Shown: positions 45,027-56,399 of the stretch, piece by piece
Layout: each line of letters opens with the position of its first letter
Numbering within the stretch: the first letter of the stretch is position 1
DNA from: Posidonia oceanica
Taxonomy: Eukaryota > Streptophyta > Magnoliopsida > Alismatales > Posidoniaceae
Assembly: GCA_037176725.1 (NCBI GenBank)
Contig: JAZBRS010000037.1
Location: 11,798,001 to 11,862,000, forward strand
Reading direction: 5' to 3'
DNA: 64,000 nt
The notes under the pieces: model-generated
Databases searched by the model: none
Seen by the model: the letters and a program-made list of their open reading frames with translations, nothing else
What the model was told of the DNA's origin: nothing
Position numbers and translations under genes: made by a program

Positions 45027-46351
45027 TTAATTTACTAAAGGCTTCCCATTGTCCTTCCATGCCTTGTATGTTATCCTCAACCATTTAATTCTTTGTGATG
45101 GGGGTTTCATTTGCGTAAAAGCCTTCATCAGCTCCTTCTTTTCAAAGAGAAACATCGCATAGGTCCACAAATCTGAGTCTTGGTCTACACCATCTTCTAG
45201 ATAGATGTCGAGGCAAGTTGACATGGAATGCATTTCTTCTTGCTCCTTCATTGCTTTGACATATGACCCAATTGAGTCAAGCAATACTTGGACACTTTCC
45301 TTGCCAACGACCTTTGCTTTCTAGGAATGTGTGTTGGTCATTTCCCTGTTTGGATGTGGAAGAGGGAAAGATGGCAACTCCCATGGTACATCAGAATCAT
45401 TACCATCATCCTTGTCATGTGGAGAATCAATGAGGGGACAACTATCACACTAACGCATGCTTTCTAGTTGCCACGTTGCTTAAGAATAAGATGTTCGGTT
45501 TTTCCTCGTGCTTGAGTGGCTTGTATCTAAACTTCTCGCAGTGAGGCTCATGTTGTGTATAAAACAAACAAATATAATCAAAGCCTAACCAACATAACCA
45601 ATAAAAACATATAATAGTTAAACATAACTATGCCTAACCAACAATATCAATAATTGAGTGCATAATAAAAACAAAAGTATGCCTAACCAACATAACCAGT
45701 AACTATCACCAACATAATAAAATAAGTATGCAAGTCTGTATAAAAACTATGAATTAGTGAATAAGAAATAATAAGAATTAAGTCTACCACCAACAAAAAT
45801 TACTTCTAATCACTGACGATTTTCATGTTCTGCCACCATTGATCGTCCACTCCATCCCAAGTTTGTCTTAGGTTGTTCCAACCCTTTCCAATTTGATTGG
45901 ACAAAGTTCTCCACACTTGCCAATCCTTCCTAAGCTTCTCAAACTTGTTGTTTAGTTGTGCACGAATACAGGTTAGTCCTATATTCTCTTTGAACTTGGT
46001 CTCAAGTAACACATACCCCCCTAGCATCCAAATGGGAACTTGCCATATGGCCAACCCGTGCAAGGTCAATGCATATGTCAAGGAAGACTTCCACTAGCCC
46101 ATCATCCCATTCAGGTTTTTTGGTACAGTGGAGTAGATGAATAATGAATTCCCTCTGGGAAGGCTTCCACCCCTTGGTCTTCCTCGTGGATCAAACCTTC
46201 CACCACGAGTCGGGTAAGAATTTGCTAGTGTTGGTGGTACACCCCTACCATTTATTGTTTGCTTGATACAAGAAGGAATTGTCACAATAGGGTTGGTATT
46301 AGTAACTGTGCACATATTGATGATATCTTTAAATTCCATGTCGGTGTCCAT
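45027..46351 (-). pseudogene. Myb/SANT-like domain protein, broken
   Basis: On the minus strand the order is a start (MDTDMEFKDII) with a Gly/Arg-rich stretch (46351-46094), a Myb/SANT-like domain spread over two frames (EWDDGLVEVFLDICIDLAR at about 46130-46070; NNKFEKLRKDWQVW and WWQNMKIVSD at 45950-45806), a gap, and a C-terminal helix segment (DSDLWTYAMFLFEKKELM, RIKWLRITYKAWKDN) ending at 45027. This layout fits the plant Myb/SANT-like family (L10-interacting MYB protein type), many members of which travel with PIF/Harbinger transposons. Frameshifts and a TAG break it. The flanking 44773-45026 and 46352-46462 are AT-rich and show nothing else. Confidence 0.6.
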
Positions 46352-46467
46352 GTTTGTCTAGTATATTGTAATATAATAGTTAAAAGCTTGGAAAAGCATT
46401 CAAAAATTCAAAAAAGGAAATCAAATCAACAATTTTTCGAGTGTTGGTTAAAAAACTAGTTTCACGA

Positions 46468-49183
46468 TGTAGACACCCCATTTCGACGGCCCCTTTAGTT
46501 GGAGAATCTCTGGAGGCTTGCTCAGAAGATGGCTCGGTGAATCCTGCTCCAAGACCTACCCAAAACCAACCCAAAACAAACCATTTCTACTTTTACAACT
46601 TAACCCAACACCCAAGCCAACCCTAAGCCTGATAGAAGCCCAGCCCACTGAGTTGCACAGTCCGTCGCCGTGTGCAGGGGTGACCAAGGCTTGCCGCCAC
46701 TCTCAGTGGCGACTAGGCTTGCCGCCACAGCACGAGATGACTCACATGCAAATCTGACCGCCGTCCAAGCCCGTCCTGTGCGGCTGCTACCGGTCGTCTC
46801 TCACCTCCCGTCTCGTCCGCACTCATTCGCTACACCGACAAGACGACAAACCCACTTACTCGGCATGCCCAGCAGCCCGTTTCCCCGCTCTCACAAGCCA
46901 CCTCCTCGTCGACCTCGCCGACCTCATCGGCCGCCCACCTAGGCAACCTCGACGTCCACACCTACGGCTGGCTTTTGACTCCCGCTCTTTCACCATTTCA
47001 TTGGCCCACAAGACCCGCACTTACGGCCCTAACTGTGCCATCCATTCCTCGCACCCAGAGCTGCCCAACTAGCAAAACCCCACATTTGCACAAGAACCCA
47101 CCATCGCCAACACATCGTCGGCACTTTCCGAGAGAGATCACACATCCTCCACACGCTCCCAACTCCCCAATTTCCTCCAGAGCGATCCAATGAGCACCCC
47201 AAAGCCTTCCCGAGCGACTTTGAGTGGTCCAAAGCCTCCTCTGAGCTCCACCGAAGCCATCTTCTCCAAATCCGGTGACCATCTCCGGCGTTGACCGTCG
47301 TGCCAGCTTGAGCACACAGAGGTAGGGCCTCTACACCATACATGTTTGAGGGTCCGGGAAGCTTCCCGGACACCTCCCCTTCCTTCCTACGCTTTCAATT
47401 TGCATGATAGCGCTCTCAGCCGCCCTAACGGCCGATGACGCGTGGCAATGCCAGTGAGCCGCCGGCGGAGGCGGGAAGGAGGCTCGAGCCTCCCTCCTTA
47501 TCCCATAAACGCCTCCTTTCACTCTCCTCCAAGCCACAAAGCCCCTCAATCGGTCCTACGTACCTTCAACCGCCTCTGTGGCCGGAGTGCGGCGAGCTCC
47601 GGTGGCGAGATGTGGAGTAGGTGGGTGGACCACCTCGGACCACCATTTTCCACACCAAGGGTGTGGTTGGACTCGTAGGAACGCCGTCGTGCTTCCCCGA
47701 TCCTCCCTGGCGCTTTTGGCTTCGCCCAGGCGGCGAATTCTGCCGTTGAAATCTGGTGATCGGACTGCCAGGCCAGCCGCCGGCTTAGCTGGCGACTGAC
47801 CTGCAACTACTCTTGCCTGCTGGCCTGACTTCGAGTCATTGCACCGGTCGACTCAAAGTCCTATTTTGTAAGATTATTGTATGCTTCTGTTCTTGGATGT
47901 ATGCTCTGCATGTTCATGTATTTTTAATTGCCATTTTGCTTTGATCTGGGTTCCTGGTTTGGCCAAGAAGATGGCTGTTTGAGCTACTGGAGTTGCAAGT
48001 CTGTCGCCGGCTCCAGCAGCAACTCGACTGCAACTCCAGTCAGCCCTCCGGCCAACTTGAGGCCGTTATATCTCACGACCCACTCGGTCTTTTTTCAATC
48101 TGATTGCATGATCTTACTCCTATATGTGCTGGCTTTGATTATGTATGTCTGGTTTCAATTTTCGCATTGGTTTTCTGTCTCGTTCCTAACGATGAAGGCC
48201 ACTGCTTGGGATCATTGTGCATGGCAGTGCCGCCTGGTTCAAGGGTGACCAGCCCTATGCCGCTTGCTGTGGTGACTGGGCTGGCTGCTGCTTCCAGTGG
48301 CGACCCAACCTGCAGTTCCAATAGAGGGCGAGCCACCGCTTTGTCGCTTTGCCACTTTGCCGCTTTGTTTGCATTATTTGATTCTGCATCGATCTTGTTG
48401 TTATGCATGTAACCTGTGATTCTCATGTCCTGGTTTTCAACATTGCATCGCTTTTGCACCCCTTTCGTGGTCATGAATGCTGCTGTGTGGGGAGCAGAGT
48501 CTCTGTCTCAGGTGCCTTCTCGACCGATGACCAGCCCAATCGCCTGACAGACCGACGACTCATGCCCTGATCCAGACAGTGTGTTCAGCCACCTTGCCAT
48601 CGTTTTTCGCTCGCTGTTTTCGATGTTCCTGGCATTTGTCTCATTCCCCTATGCTATTTATCATGCTTTTACGACGCTTTGATTTTAATCGATCGTTTTC
48701 AAGCATGGTTTGCTAAACTTGCATGGCTTATAATCGCATCTTGCATACCGCCTCTGGGCGAATATAAACCAACACTAATCTGCCAACACTTGCCACACAA
48801 GAGCGGAAAAGCCAAGAAAGACCGATTCCTCAGGTATGTCAGGGGTGTCTAACACCTTCTCCGTACGTAACAGGAGTCCTTACCCTTTCTCTGGGCCGCA
48901 TTGACCTTGTGTCATATTCATTTGGACCGGATTGGCATATTTTGGCATTGCTTGAGTTTTTCTCGTATGTTTCCTTTCGATTTTCTAGTCTTCCCGTTTT
49001 AATAGATTAGGTGGCGACTCCATTTTCCTTTGCGTTTTTTCACTGATTTCCTGGTTTTTCGAGTCAAGTTTTCTCCCCAGATTCACCGCTGACCGCGACT
49101 TCTCCCCTCCTTCACGGCACAATCGCATCGCGAGCTATGGCAGCGGTGCGATGGCCGCCGTGGCCGGGGCAGGAACGGTCACA
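46468..49183 (+). mobile_element. Solo LTR of second Tat-like family (2.72 kb)
   Basis: It starts TGTAGACACCCCATTTCGACG and ends CAGGAACGGTCACA, flanked by the perfect duplication CACGA (46463-46467 and 49184-49188). The conserved block GGGTGTCTAACACC...CGTACGTAACAGGAGTCC is at 48816-48912. The middle is GC-rich with several short frames that resemble no protein. It was inserted into AT-rich single-copy-looking DNA next to the Myb/SANT-like pseudogene. Confidence 0.92.
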
Positions 49184-49188
49184 CACGA

Positions 49189-51813
49189 AACCGACAATTT
49201 AAAACTGTAATGAAAATTTCTAAAAATTGTAAAATGAACAATCGTAGGTTGTTTTTAGTTTAGCATTCATTTTCAATTAGAGTTTGTTTTTATTGTAACT
49301 GCCATTGTAACATCTATGATCTTTGCTTGCGCTTTCAGGTGGTGTATTTGAGGCGCGTGTTCTTAGCGCAGGTGGCAAGCGTGGTTTGGTCGCCCGGTCC
49401 ACCAGCACATTTGCCTGACGCAGGTTGCTCACGCATTTGTGTGGGCCAAAGTGCGATAAGTTGTAAGCTGTGGTTTTGGGATTAATTATCCCACTTGATT
49501 TTGGGTTAGTAGTTGTGTTGAATTCGAGAATGTTTTGAGTGAAGGCCTTTATTGTGATTAGTGCTTGATGATGTTGCTCTCATTGGATTTTATTGATTAT
49601 TAGAAGGGATATCTTGGAGGTACTTCATAATGATTAAGTGGCCTCTTGATGTTTTAGTGTTAGAGATGGAAGGTGTGAGTAGACACTTACCTTACACTAT
49701 GTGGTTGGTTGATGCAAGTGTTGTGTTGTTGTTGTTGCCTAGTGAGTATTGTGGTGTTTGTACAGTGTGTCGCACCTGTTCCCTCACATGATTTAAGTTG
49801 TGACTATATAAAGAAGGAGAGGGTTGCACCGACTCACACACTCACATGCAGCAAAAGAAGAAGAGAAGAAGAATCGAGAAGGAGAAGACAAAGACACAGA
49901 GAGAGAGAGATTAGGAGACTGGGAGAGAGTTGCATAGAGACATAGAGAAGGGCCAAGAGAGAGAGTGAGTGGGGGTGAGCCAGTTGGAGAGAGAGCTTCC
50001 GGAGGAGAGCTTCTCGCCAGCATCACGTGGTGCTTTGGTGCTCGAGAAAGCTTTGATCGGAAGTGGAATCGCTGACGACCTCCTCTGTTGTGGTTGGGTT
50101 GTTGTGAGAAAGGTGAGTTGAGCTAGGATTGTTGATGAGTTCCTCTCTTCTTTCTTTGTGTATGGTTGATTTGTATATTATTTGAGTTTTGGGTTCTGTG
50201 GGGCTTGCTCTGGGTGGTTGGCTGCGCTCGATCTGATGCAAGAGTGGCGGGATCCGATGGTCTGACGAGGAGGATTGCCAATAGTTGTAGTAGAGTGGGA
50301 TTCGTTAGAGGTTTGTTGGGTTGCAAGCATTAGACTCAAGATACACACTTCACTGATGATTTTAATTGCAATTATAGATGCAATAGTATTGATGCATGAT
50401 AAATCTTGTTGTGGGAAGATTTATAGTATTTTTAGTTAATTACAAGCTTTTACAGTGATTAAATGGATTTTTTGAGTTCCCAGGTAGCACTGTTCACTAT
50501 GTACATGTGTGGCTTGTTTTATATATATATTGAGATTTTGATATTGGATTTTAATGTTTGAGTAGGAGTTAGAAAGATAATTTCGAGATCTTTAAAATGA
50601 TATATGGTACGGATTTTTACTATGCCGATTTGGGCTCGGAATTTAAGGAATTCAGTAGCAACATTTTGTTGGGTTGGAGTTGATTTTTGGATAGATCAAT
50701 TTTATATAGGCATGTGTTACCTTCTAATGCTCTTTTAATTGAATTAGAGCTATATAATTGTGGTAGTTTGTTGATGTTAGCTTCGAGTATGATTTATAGC
50801 ATTTATGGATGAATTATTATGCTTAGTTTCATATTTATTGGTGCTTGTGTGCTCATGGTAAACACTATTCAATGTGAGAGTGTGTTGGCTTTCATCGTTG
50901 ATATCACGAGTTGTAGATATCGGGTTCTTATGATTTTGATTGTGTAGATATCTCATTTTCAAATTTCTGAGAGTTGGTTAAGGATAGAAAACTTCAAAAC
51001 ATCTAAAATTACATAACTAAAAATATTTAACACATATTTCAGATTTTTCATAATCCCTTTAAACACATTACATAATGTGAGGTTGTTAGCTATGACAGAG
51101 CTAACACTCTCATTTTACTCAAACTAGTGGTAGGTTTAAGTACCTTAACCATAAAAAAATGTTTTTATCATTTTATGGAAATTCTAATATTATTTTGGAC
51201 TTTTAACGCATTTCTTTAGATTAACGTAAAAGACAAGAGGAAAAACTACAAAAAAAAACAACACGTTGCCTGTTGGAGCAACGACTTCTATTATCACCAC
51301 ATGTATTAGTGACAAGTATGGTCACCATATATAGCGGCGACGAGTATCCTAGGAATCTCTCGCATAATATTTGGTCATCCTAGATATTATAGAGGATTTT
51401 TGTAAAGCATTTTAATATTATTCCCATAATAATTAATATTTCTATGATTTTCCTAGCAATTAAATACATGATCTTCTAAGATATATATTTATAGACTTTT
51501 AAAAATAACAACTAATTCAGGAAAATTCTAAAATGTGGACGACGTCTCTTTTAAAATAATATATTTTTATGTTGGTCAAGAACAAAATTTTAAGTTATTT
51601 ATCACATTTTTAAATGTTATAACTATATTTAATTCAAAATAATATTAAAAAGTGAAAATAAATCCAAAATATCTAAGTAGTTACAATTTTAGACTAATTC
51701 CAAAATATCCATAAAACTAATTAACCTCTCTTACAAAATTATAGAAAATATTTATTTTAAATATAAGTTACTTAATAAGTTTCATTACGGAGAAAAGTTT
51801 AAAAATGGAGACT
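49189..51813. other. AT-rich non-coding DNA with a promoter-like segment
   Basis: No ORF with a recognisable product. Around 49803 the plus strand has ACTATATAAAGAAGG, followed by a GA-rich leader of GAGAGA type (49840-50000), which looks like a plant promoter or LTR U3/R boundary. From 50500 on it is simple AT-rich DNA; 51330-51350 contains TATATAGCGGCGACG. Confidence 0.4.
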
Positions 51814-52407
51814 AAGGTAGCGTTTGGTAACGCTTTTTTCTCTTCAACATATTTGAAAAAGCTGACTTTTTTTAAGCTGCTTCCTTTGAGAGCTTATTTG
51901 GAAGCTTATCTGCAATAAAGTAATCTTGTTTGTATGCAATAACATGTGAATTAGCCTTTTTTTTATGAAATGACCAAATTACCCTGCCCCAAAACCCACA
52001 TCTTTCCACCTTCTTCTTCCTCTACTTCCAGGGCTTCAACCTCCGAATCCCAACCACTTCCCTTCTCCTCCACATCACCTCTCCTTTCCCCTTCCCTCCT
52101 CCCAATTTCCACCTCTTCAGGTCTTCCCTCCACTTCCCCCATCCCCATACCCTCCTCCTCTTCCCTTGTTCTGCCTCCCCTAGTTAGCCGAGTACTGCTG
52201 CTTCAACTGCTGAAACTGAACAAAAAATGCAAAATAAGCAAAACCAATACCATCTACAAAGAGAAAAAAGTAAGAATAAGATAGTGATGGATCCGAGGAG
52301 GTGGTGTTGTTCTTACACGAGTGACCTGCAACTGATGTTGGCTAATCGCCGGTTGTGGTGGTGGTGGTCTCTTTCGGAGGACCCAAAAGGCCACAAGCAG
52401 AGGAACT

Positions 52408-53062
52408 CCCTTCTTCTCTACCTTCTTTGTGGTGTTTCAACCGGACCACCTGTCCAGCTGCAGCATAAAGCACACCCCATGCATCATTACTACTCTAGGG
52501 CTCTAGCTCAGCCATCAGCAGGGGTGTTAAAGTCCTTTCGCCATTTTCACGCTATGGTCCTCGCTTCCATCCGCAGAAGCAGTAGATGGCCACCACTGCT
52601 ATTCTCTTTCTCGTTACCCAACTCCACCACCATCAACCCCGTCCACCACCACTGCCTCCTCCTCTGTGGGCTTCTTCTCCGAGACCACATCAGCACCAAA
52701 CCCGCAGCAGAATCCAATCCCAGGGCCTACTCCTACCTCGTCAACGTCTACAGGCTGTCGCCAAAGGCGGTGCTCTTAGCTTCCAAAAATCTGCCCCAGT
52801 TCAAGTCCATCGAAAACTCCCGATTCCGTGTTCAAAATCCTGAAGTCCCACGGCTTGGAGGATGCCCAAATCACCGTCCTCGTCGGGAAGTTCCCCAGTC
52901 AGCTCATTTCCAAGTCGGAGACCACGGTTAAGCCAAAGATGGAGTTTTTCCGCGAGATCGGCATCTCGGGCCCTTCTTCTCTACCTTCTTCGTGGTGTTT
53001 CCTCCGTACCACCTTTCTAGCTGCAGCATAGAGCACACCCCATGCATCATTACTACTCTGGG
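52408..53062. repeat. Two direct 92-base copies flanking the mTERF piece
   Basis: CCCTTCTTCTCTACCTTCTT through CACCCCATGCATCATTACTA occurs at 52408-52500 and 52971-53062 with few differences. The mTERF similarity ends exactly where the second copy begins. Confidence 0.8.
52554..52970 (+). pseudogene. mTERF-family fragment
   Basis: mTERF proteins bind organellar nucleic acid and act in mitochondria or chloroplasts. The fragment begins at an ATG (52554) with an Arg/Ser-rich, transit-peptide-like start (MVLASIRRSSRW), then YSYLVNVYRLSPKAVLLASK. Near 52810 the frame shifts, and SVFKILKSHGLEDAQITVLV, KFPSQLISKSETT and KMEFFREIGISG follow. This is the N-terminal start of the mTERF repeat region; the remaining repeats are missing. 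It lies inside a TIR element, so it looks like a captured piece of a host gene. Confidence 0.75.
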
Positions 53063-53545
53063 ACTCCAAAGGAGAAGGTGAAGACGAGACCTGAGATCGC
53101 CCATTGAAGCTCCCACGGCTCAACATCGACAAGCTTCTCATGACACAGAGTGTCGACTGTGGTGAACTAGCCAAACCCAAAGGGGGAGAGGTTGGGATAG
53201 GAGAGAAAAGGAGAAGGGCGAATGGGAGAGAAAGGGATGGGAGAAAGAAGGAGAAGGGTTTGAGTTGTGTTTTGTGTTTATGTTATTTTGTAATTTTATT
53301 TCTTCAAAGGAGGTAAAATAGGAAGTAAATGAAGAAAAAAAATTAGGAAGAAGTTCGCATTTCTTAAAAAAACTCTCTCAGTTAGTTTTTTATTTTTGAC
53401 GTATTTTATGAGTTTTACATATGAGAAAAATGCTAACGTTTTTCAATAAACTGACTTTTTTTTTCTTGTTTGGTTTAATTTTTCCATCCAAACCAGCTTA
53501 TTGTAAATATACTAGATCAAATAATCATTACCAAACGTGGCCTAA

Positions 53546-56399
53546 GTCTTAGATGATTGCTTTGTTCGTAACAAATTAGTTTGAGTTTTAAATTTTAAAT
53601 AATTTGAATTTTAAAACTCGACGCCTATAATAGCGGCAACTACATTAAATAAATTATTTTATTACCTTTTAATTGATTTTCTAGCTAAGAAAAATAAAAT
53701 ATTTGTAGTTGGCGGCGACGACTTAAAATATCTAATTTGAAATTTTAAAAATTTAAATTTGGTTTTAAATTTAAACTTAAAACAATATCTACTCATTTTC
53801 CAACGAAATGACATCGAAAAACATTATATAAAACCCTCTAGATCTAGAGTTAAAGAGGGAGGTTTTTGGGGAGAGGAGAAAATCTGAGAAAGGAAAGATC
53901 TAGGTTTTGAGAGTCTTGTGAGAGTCATATAGACGAGAGATTCTAAGAGATCCTTAGCCAGACTCTATCAAATCATTTTGTGGAAACCAAGATCTAAAGA
54001 GATCACACCAATTCTGAGTGAGACATGCCCCCGAAACTCTGTCTGTGCCTCCGTTTCCTCATCCTACGTCACATAGCATCGAGGGTAAAGGAAGTATTTG
54101 TTCCAATCTCTTGTTTCTTTTTTTTAGTATTATAATATTTTCTAGATAGGTCATTGCATCTGCATGCGGGGAACCACTCCAATTAGTATTTTTATCGGTC
54201 ATTTACATTATTTCCTACTTTTCTTGGACTATTTGCTACACCCGTAAGCTAATCTAGATCTGTTTCTCTGTTTTAAAGGAAGGAATACGTTACGTGACAC
54301 GAGGACGTTGCTGGATGACATCCCGTCGTCGATCTAGTGAACTGAGACCCACATCTGCATCTCCCCAAAGGCACATTGTCAGCCGGCACCACAAATCCAC
54401 AAATTGCATGTGATAGATAATTCGATTATCTTCATTTTAATATATCATTAGCATGTTTATGGTTTATGAGATGGATTTTATGGTCTGTTGCAGGATGCAG
54501 TATTTGTTAGTACCCTGTTATTGGCACCTGGGTCGCGCGTTGGTGGTGTAGACCACCCACGTGTGTTCGTTGGACTGCATGGTTTGGCCACGTGATTTTG
54601 CAATTTAATGGACTGTAGCTTGTGGTTTTACGTGGTGTTTTGAGTTAATTTTGAAATAGTTTTCCAAAAAAGATTTGGAAAAGAATGCAAAAGTTTTGCA
54701 AAGGATTTGCAAAAGAATTTCCATAATTTTGAAGGACCAACGGGTCAAAGCATCTAATTGGCAAACCAGAGATGATTGATGTCTTTAGATAGTTAAGAGC
54801 TAGTTGTCTAAAATGAGGTCTAGGAGGCTCTGCATGGTTTTTTAGGAGCCATGAGGGTTATAAGATCGTACTAACGGACTAGGAATAATTAATACCCCTG
54901 AGGATCATGTATGAGTCCGAGGTTGAGATTCCATGGTTTTAGACCAAAAGGCCTTGGGTGAGGGTCTACTGACTAAAAGACCAAGGATAAGATCAAGTCC
55001 AAGAGGCTGAATAATCTGACCAATGAACCAGAGATGATTGATATCTCTGGAGGGTCGAGAGTTAGAGGAGTAGGCTAAGGTCTTAAGGAGTTGTATTGGC
55101 AGGACCAATAGGTGAAAAAGTCCCCTAGGTGATCGAATGCAACAGTCCCAAAGGCACTGAGAGAGCAGACCTGTGCATGTATGTCTTTGTGTGGACGGAT
55201 AAGGGTTCTTAGAGTGTAAACCCAGAACAGATGGCCCTTACACAGGGTAGCTTGTCCGTGATAGTACAATGTACCTAGGCAGTTACTTGTGGCTAGTGTC
55301 GGTCACTTGAGACCAAGTGACGCAACAAGTTTTGGGCTATGTGTGTAAATATGATTTGTGCGTATTTGTGATGGGTTTAGACTTAGATTTGACATAGAAT
55401 GGTCATTTCAAATATGCATATGGAGATTTCAAATATGCATGTGGTTTTGGTTTGAAAAAGAGAAAATGGTTTTGAAAAGCATATTTAAATGATTTATACT
55501 TATTTGGCAATAATAGATTGTCTTGCTGTGGTTTTGTGGCAACAAAATAAGATGCATATTTTCTTAAGTTTTGGTGTTGTTTTGGATGCACACTTTTATG
55601 ATTTAGTGCATCGAGATTTTCTATGGTTGTGGTTTCTTGATATCAATATTTGAAATGTCTGTTTTAGCTATGATGATTTGATGGCCAAATCTCAAGATTT
55701 GAGAGGTCTAAGGACTTTCTGTTTTGAGATGACTTTCCAGATGCACGTCACAAAGAGTAAGTGCATTGTGTTTTCTGTGGTTTGAGTTTCAGTGTTCTTG
55801 AGTTTCTCGTGAGAGAACACATGTGTGGTTTTTAGTGGATTTGGGTTGCATAATTATTATGCATGATTTATGTTGTTTTCCGTTGAATTGCTCCAAGTTT
55901 TCTGTGGCTTTGTGTCCCTACTATGATTCGTGGGATGGTTGTGGTTTTGCAGGTTTTGATTTGATTCTAGGGCGAGTATGTGCCCGTGTGGTTGCTGCAC
56001 AAGGCTACTGCCCTGTGTCATGCATTTGGTCTGCGTATTCTTAGCACACATTTTAGGTTATGTCAAGTGCAGTAGTGGCTGTGACTAGTGTTTCTGTTGT
56101 AGCTTTGGTCTGATTTTCTTGAGCTTTGTTTTGTACAGTGTGTTGGGTGACCTTTTTTATGGTCACTCACATGTATTTTGTGTTTTAATGTGTTGCAGAC
56201 GTAGATTGGTAGACAGCTAGTTTGTTAGTGCATATAGAGAGAAGTTACTAAAGCACACATCATGAATTCTAAGTAAATACACTCTTTTAGGTTTATTTCT
56301 GTTGAATATAATGTTTTATATTATGTATTTGGATTTAGATTCAATTGTGATACTTTAATAAAAATGTATTTAAGTTAGCAATGACGACCGGGACGTTAC
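53546..56399 (+). other. Non-coding LTR-like region
   Basis: The plus strand has TTATATAAAACCCTCTAGATC near 53825 followed by a GA-rich leader, and the region ends at 56399 with CGACCGGGACGTTACA. Chromovirus LTRs often end in GGG(T/A)(C/G)TTACA, so this may be the 3' end of a long LTR. No matching start or target duplication was found. No ORF longer than 75 codons looks real. Confidence 0.35.

Larger units (their letters stand above)
51817..53542. mobile_element. PIF/Harbinger-like non-autonomous element carrying gene fragments
   Basis: The ends GGTAGCGTTTGGTAA (51817) and, reversed, GGCCACGTTTGGTAA (53542) match at 12 of 15 positions and are flanked by TAA on both sides (51814-51816, 53543-53545), the target duplication typical of PIF/Harbinger. 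The interior, 1.7 kb, has no transposase but contains an mTERF piece and a 92-base direct duplication. A hAT origin was considered, but no 8-base duplication is seen. Confidence 0.6.

Noticed and set aside
52227..52931. 234-codon frame as a complete gene
   Set aside because: Only its middle matches mTERF, the match continues in another frame, and the rest is the duplicated flank.
49302..56399. A single 7-kb chromovirus LTR from TGTAACATC to GACGTTACA
   Set aside because: The start lacks the expected match to the end, no target duplication was found and no internal region is attached.
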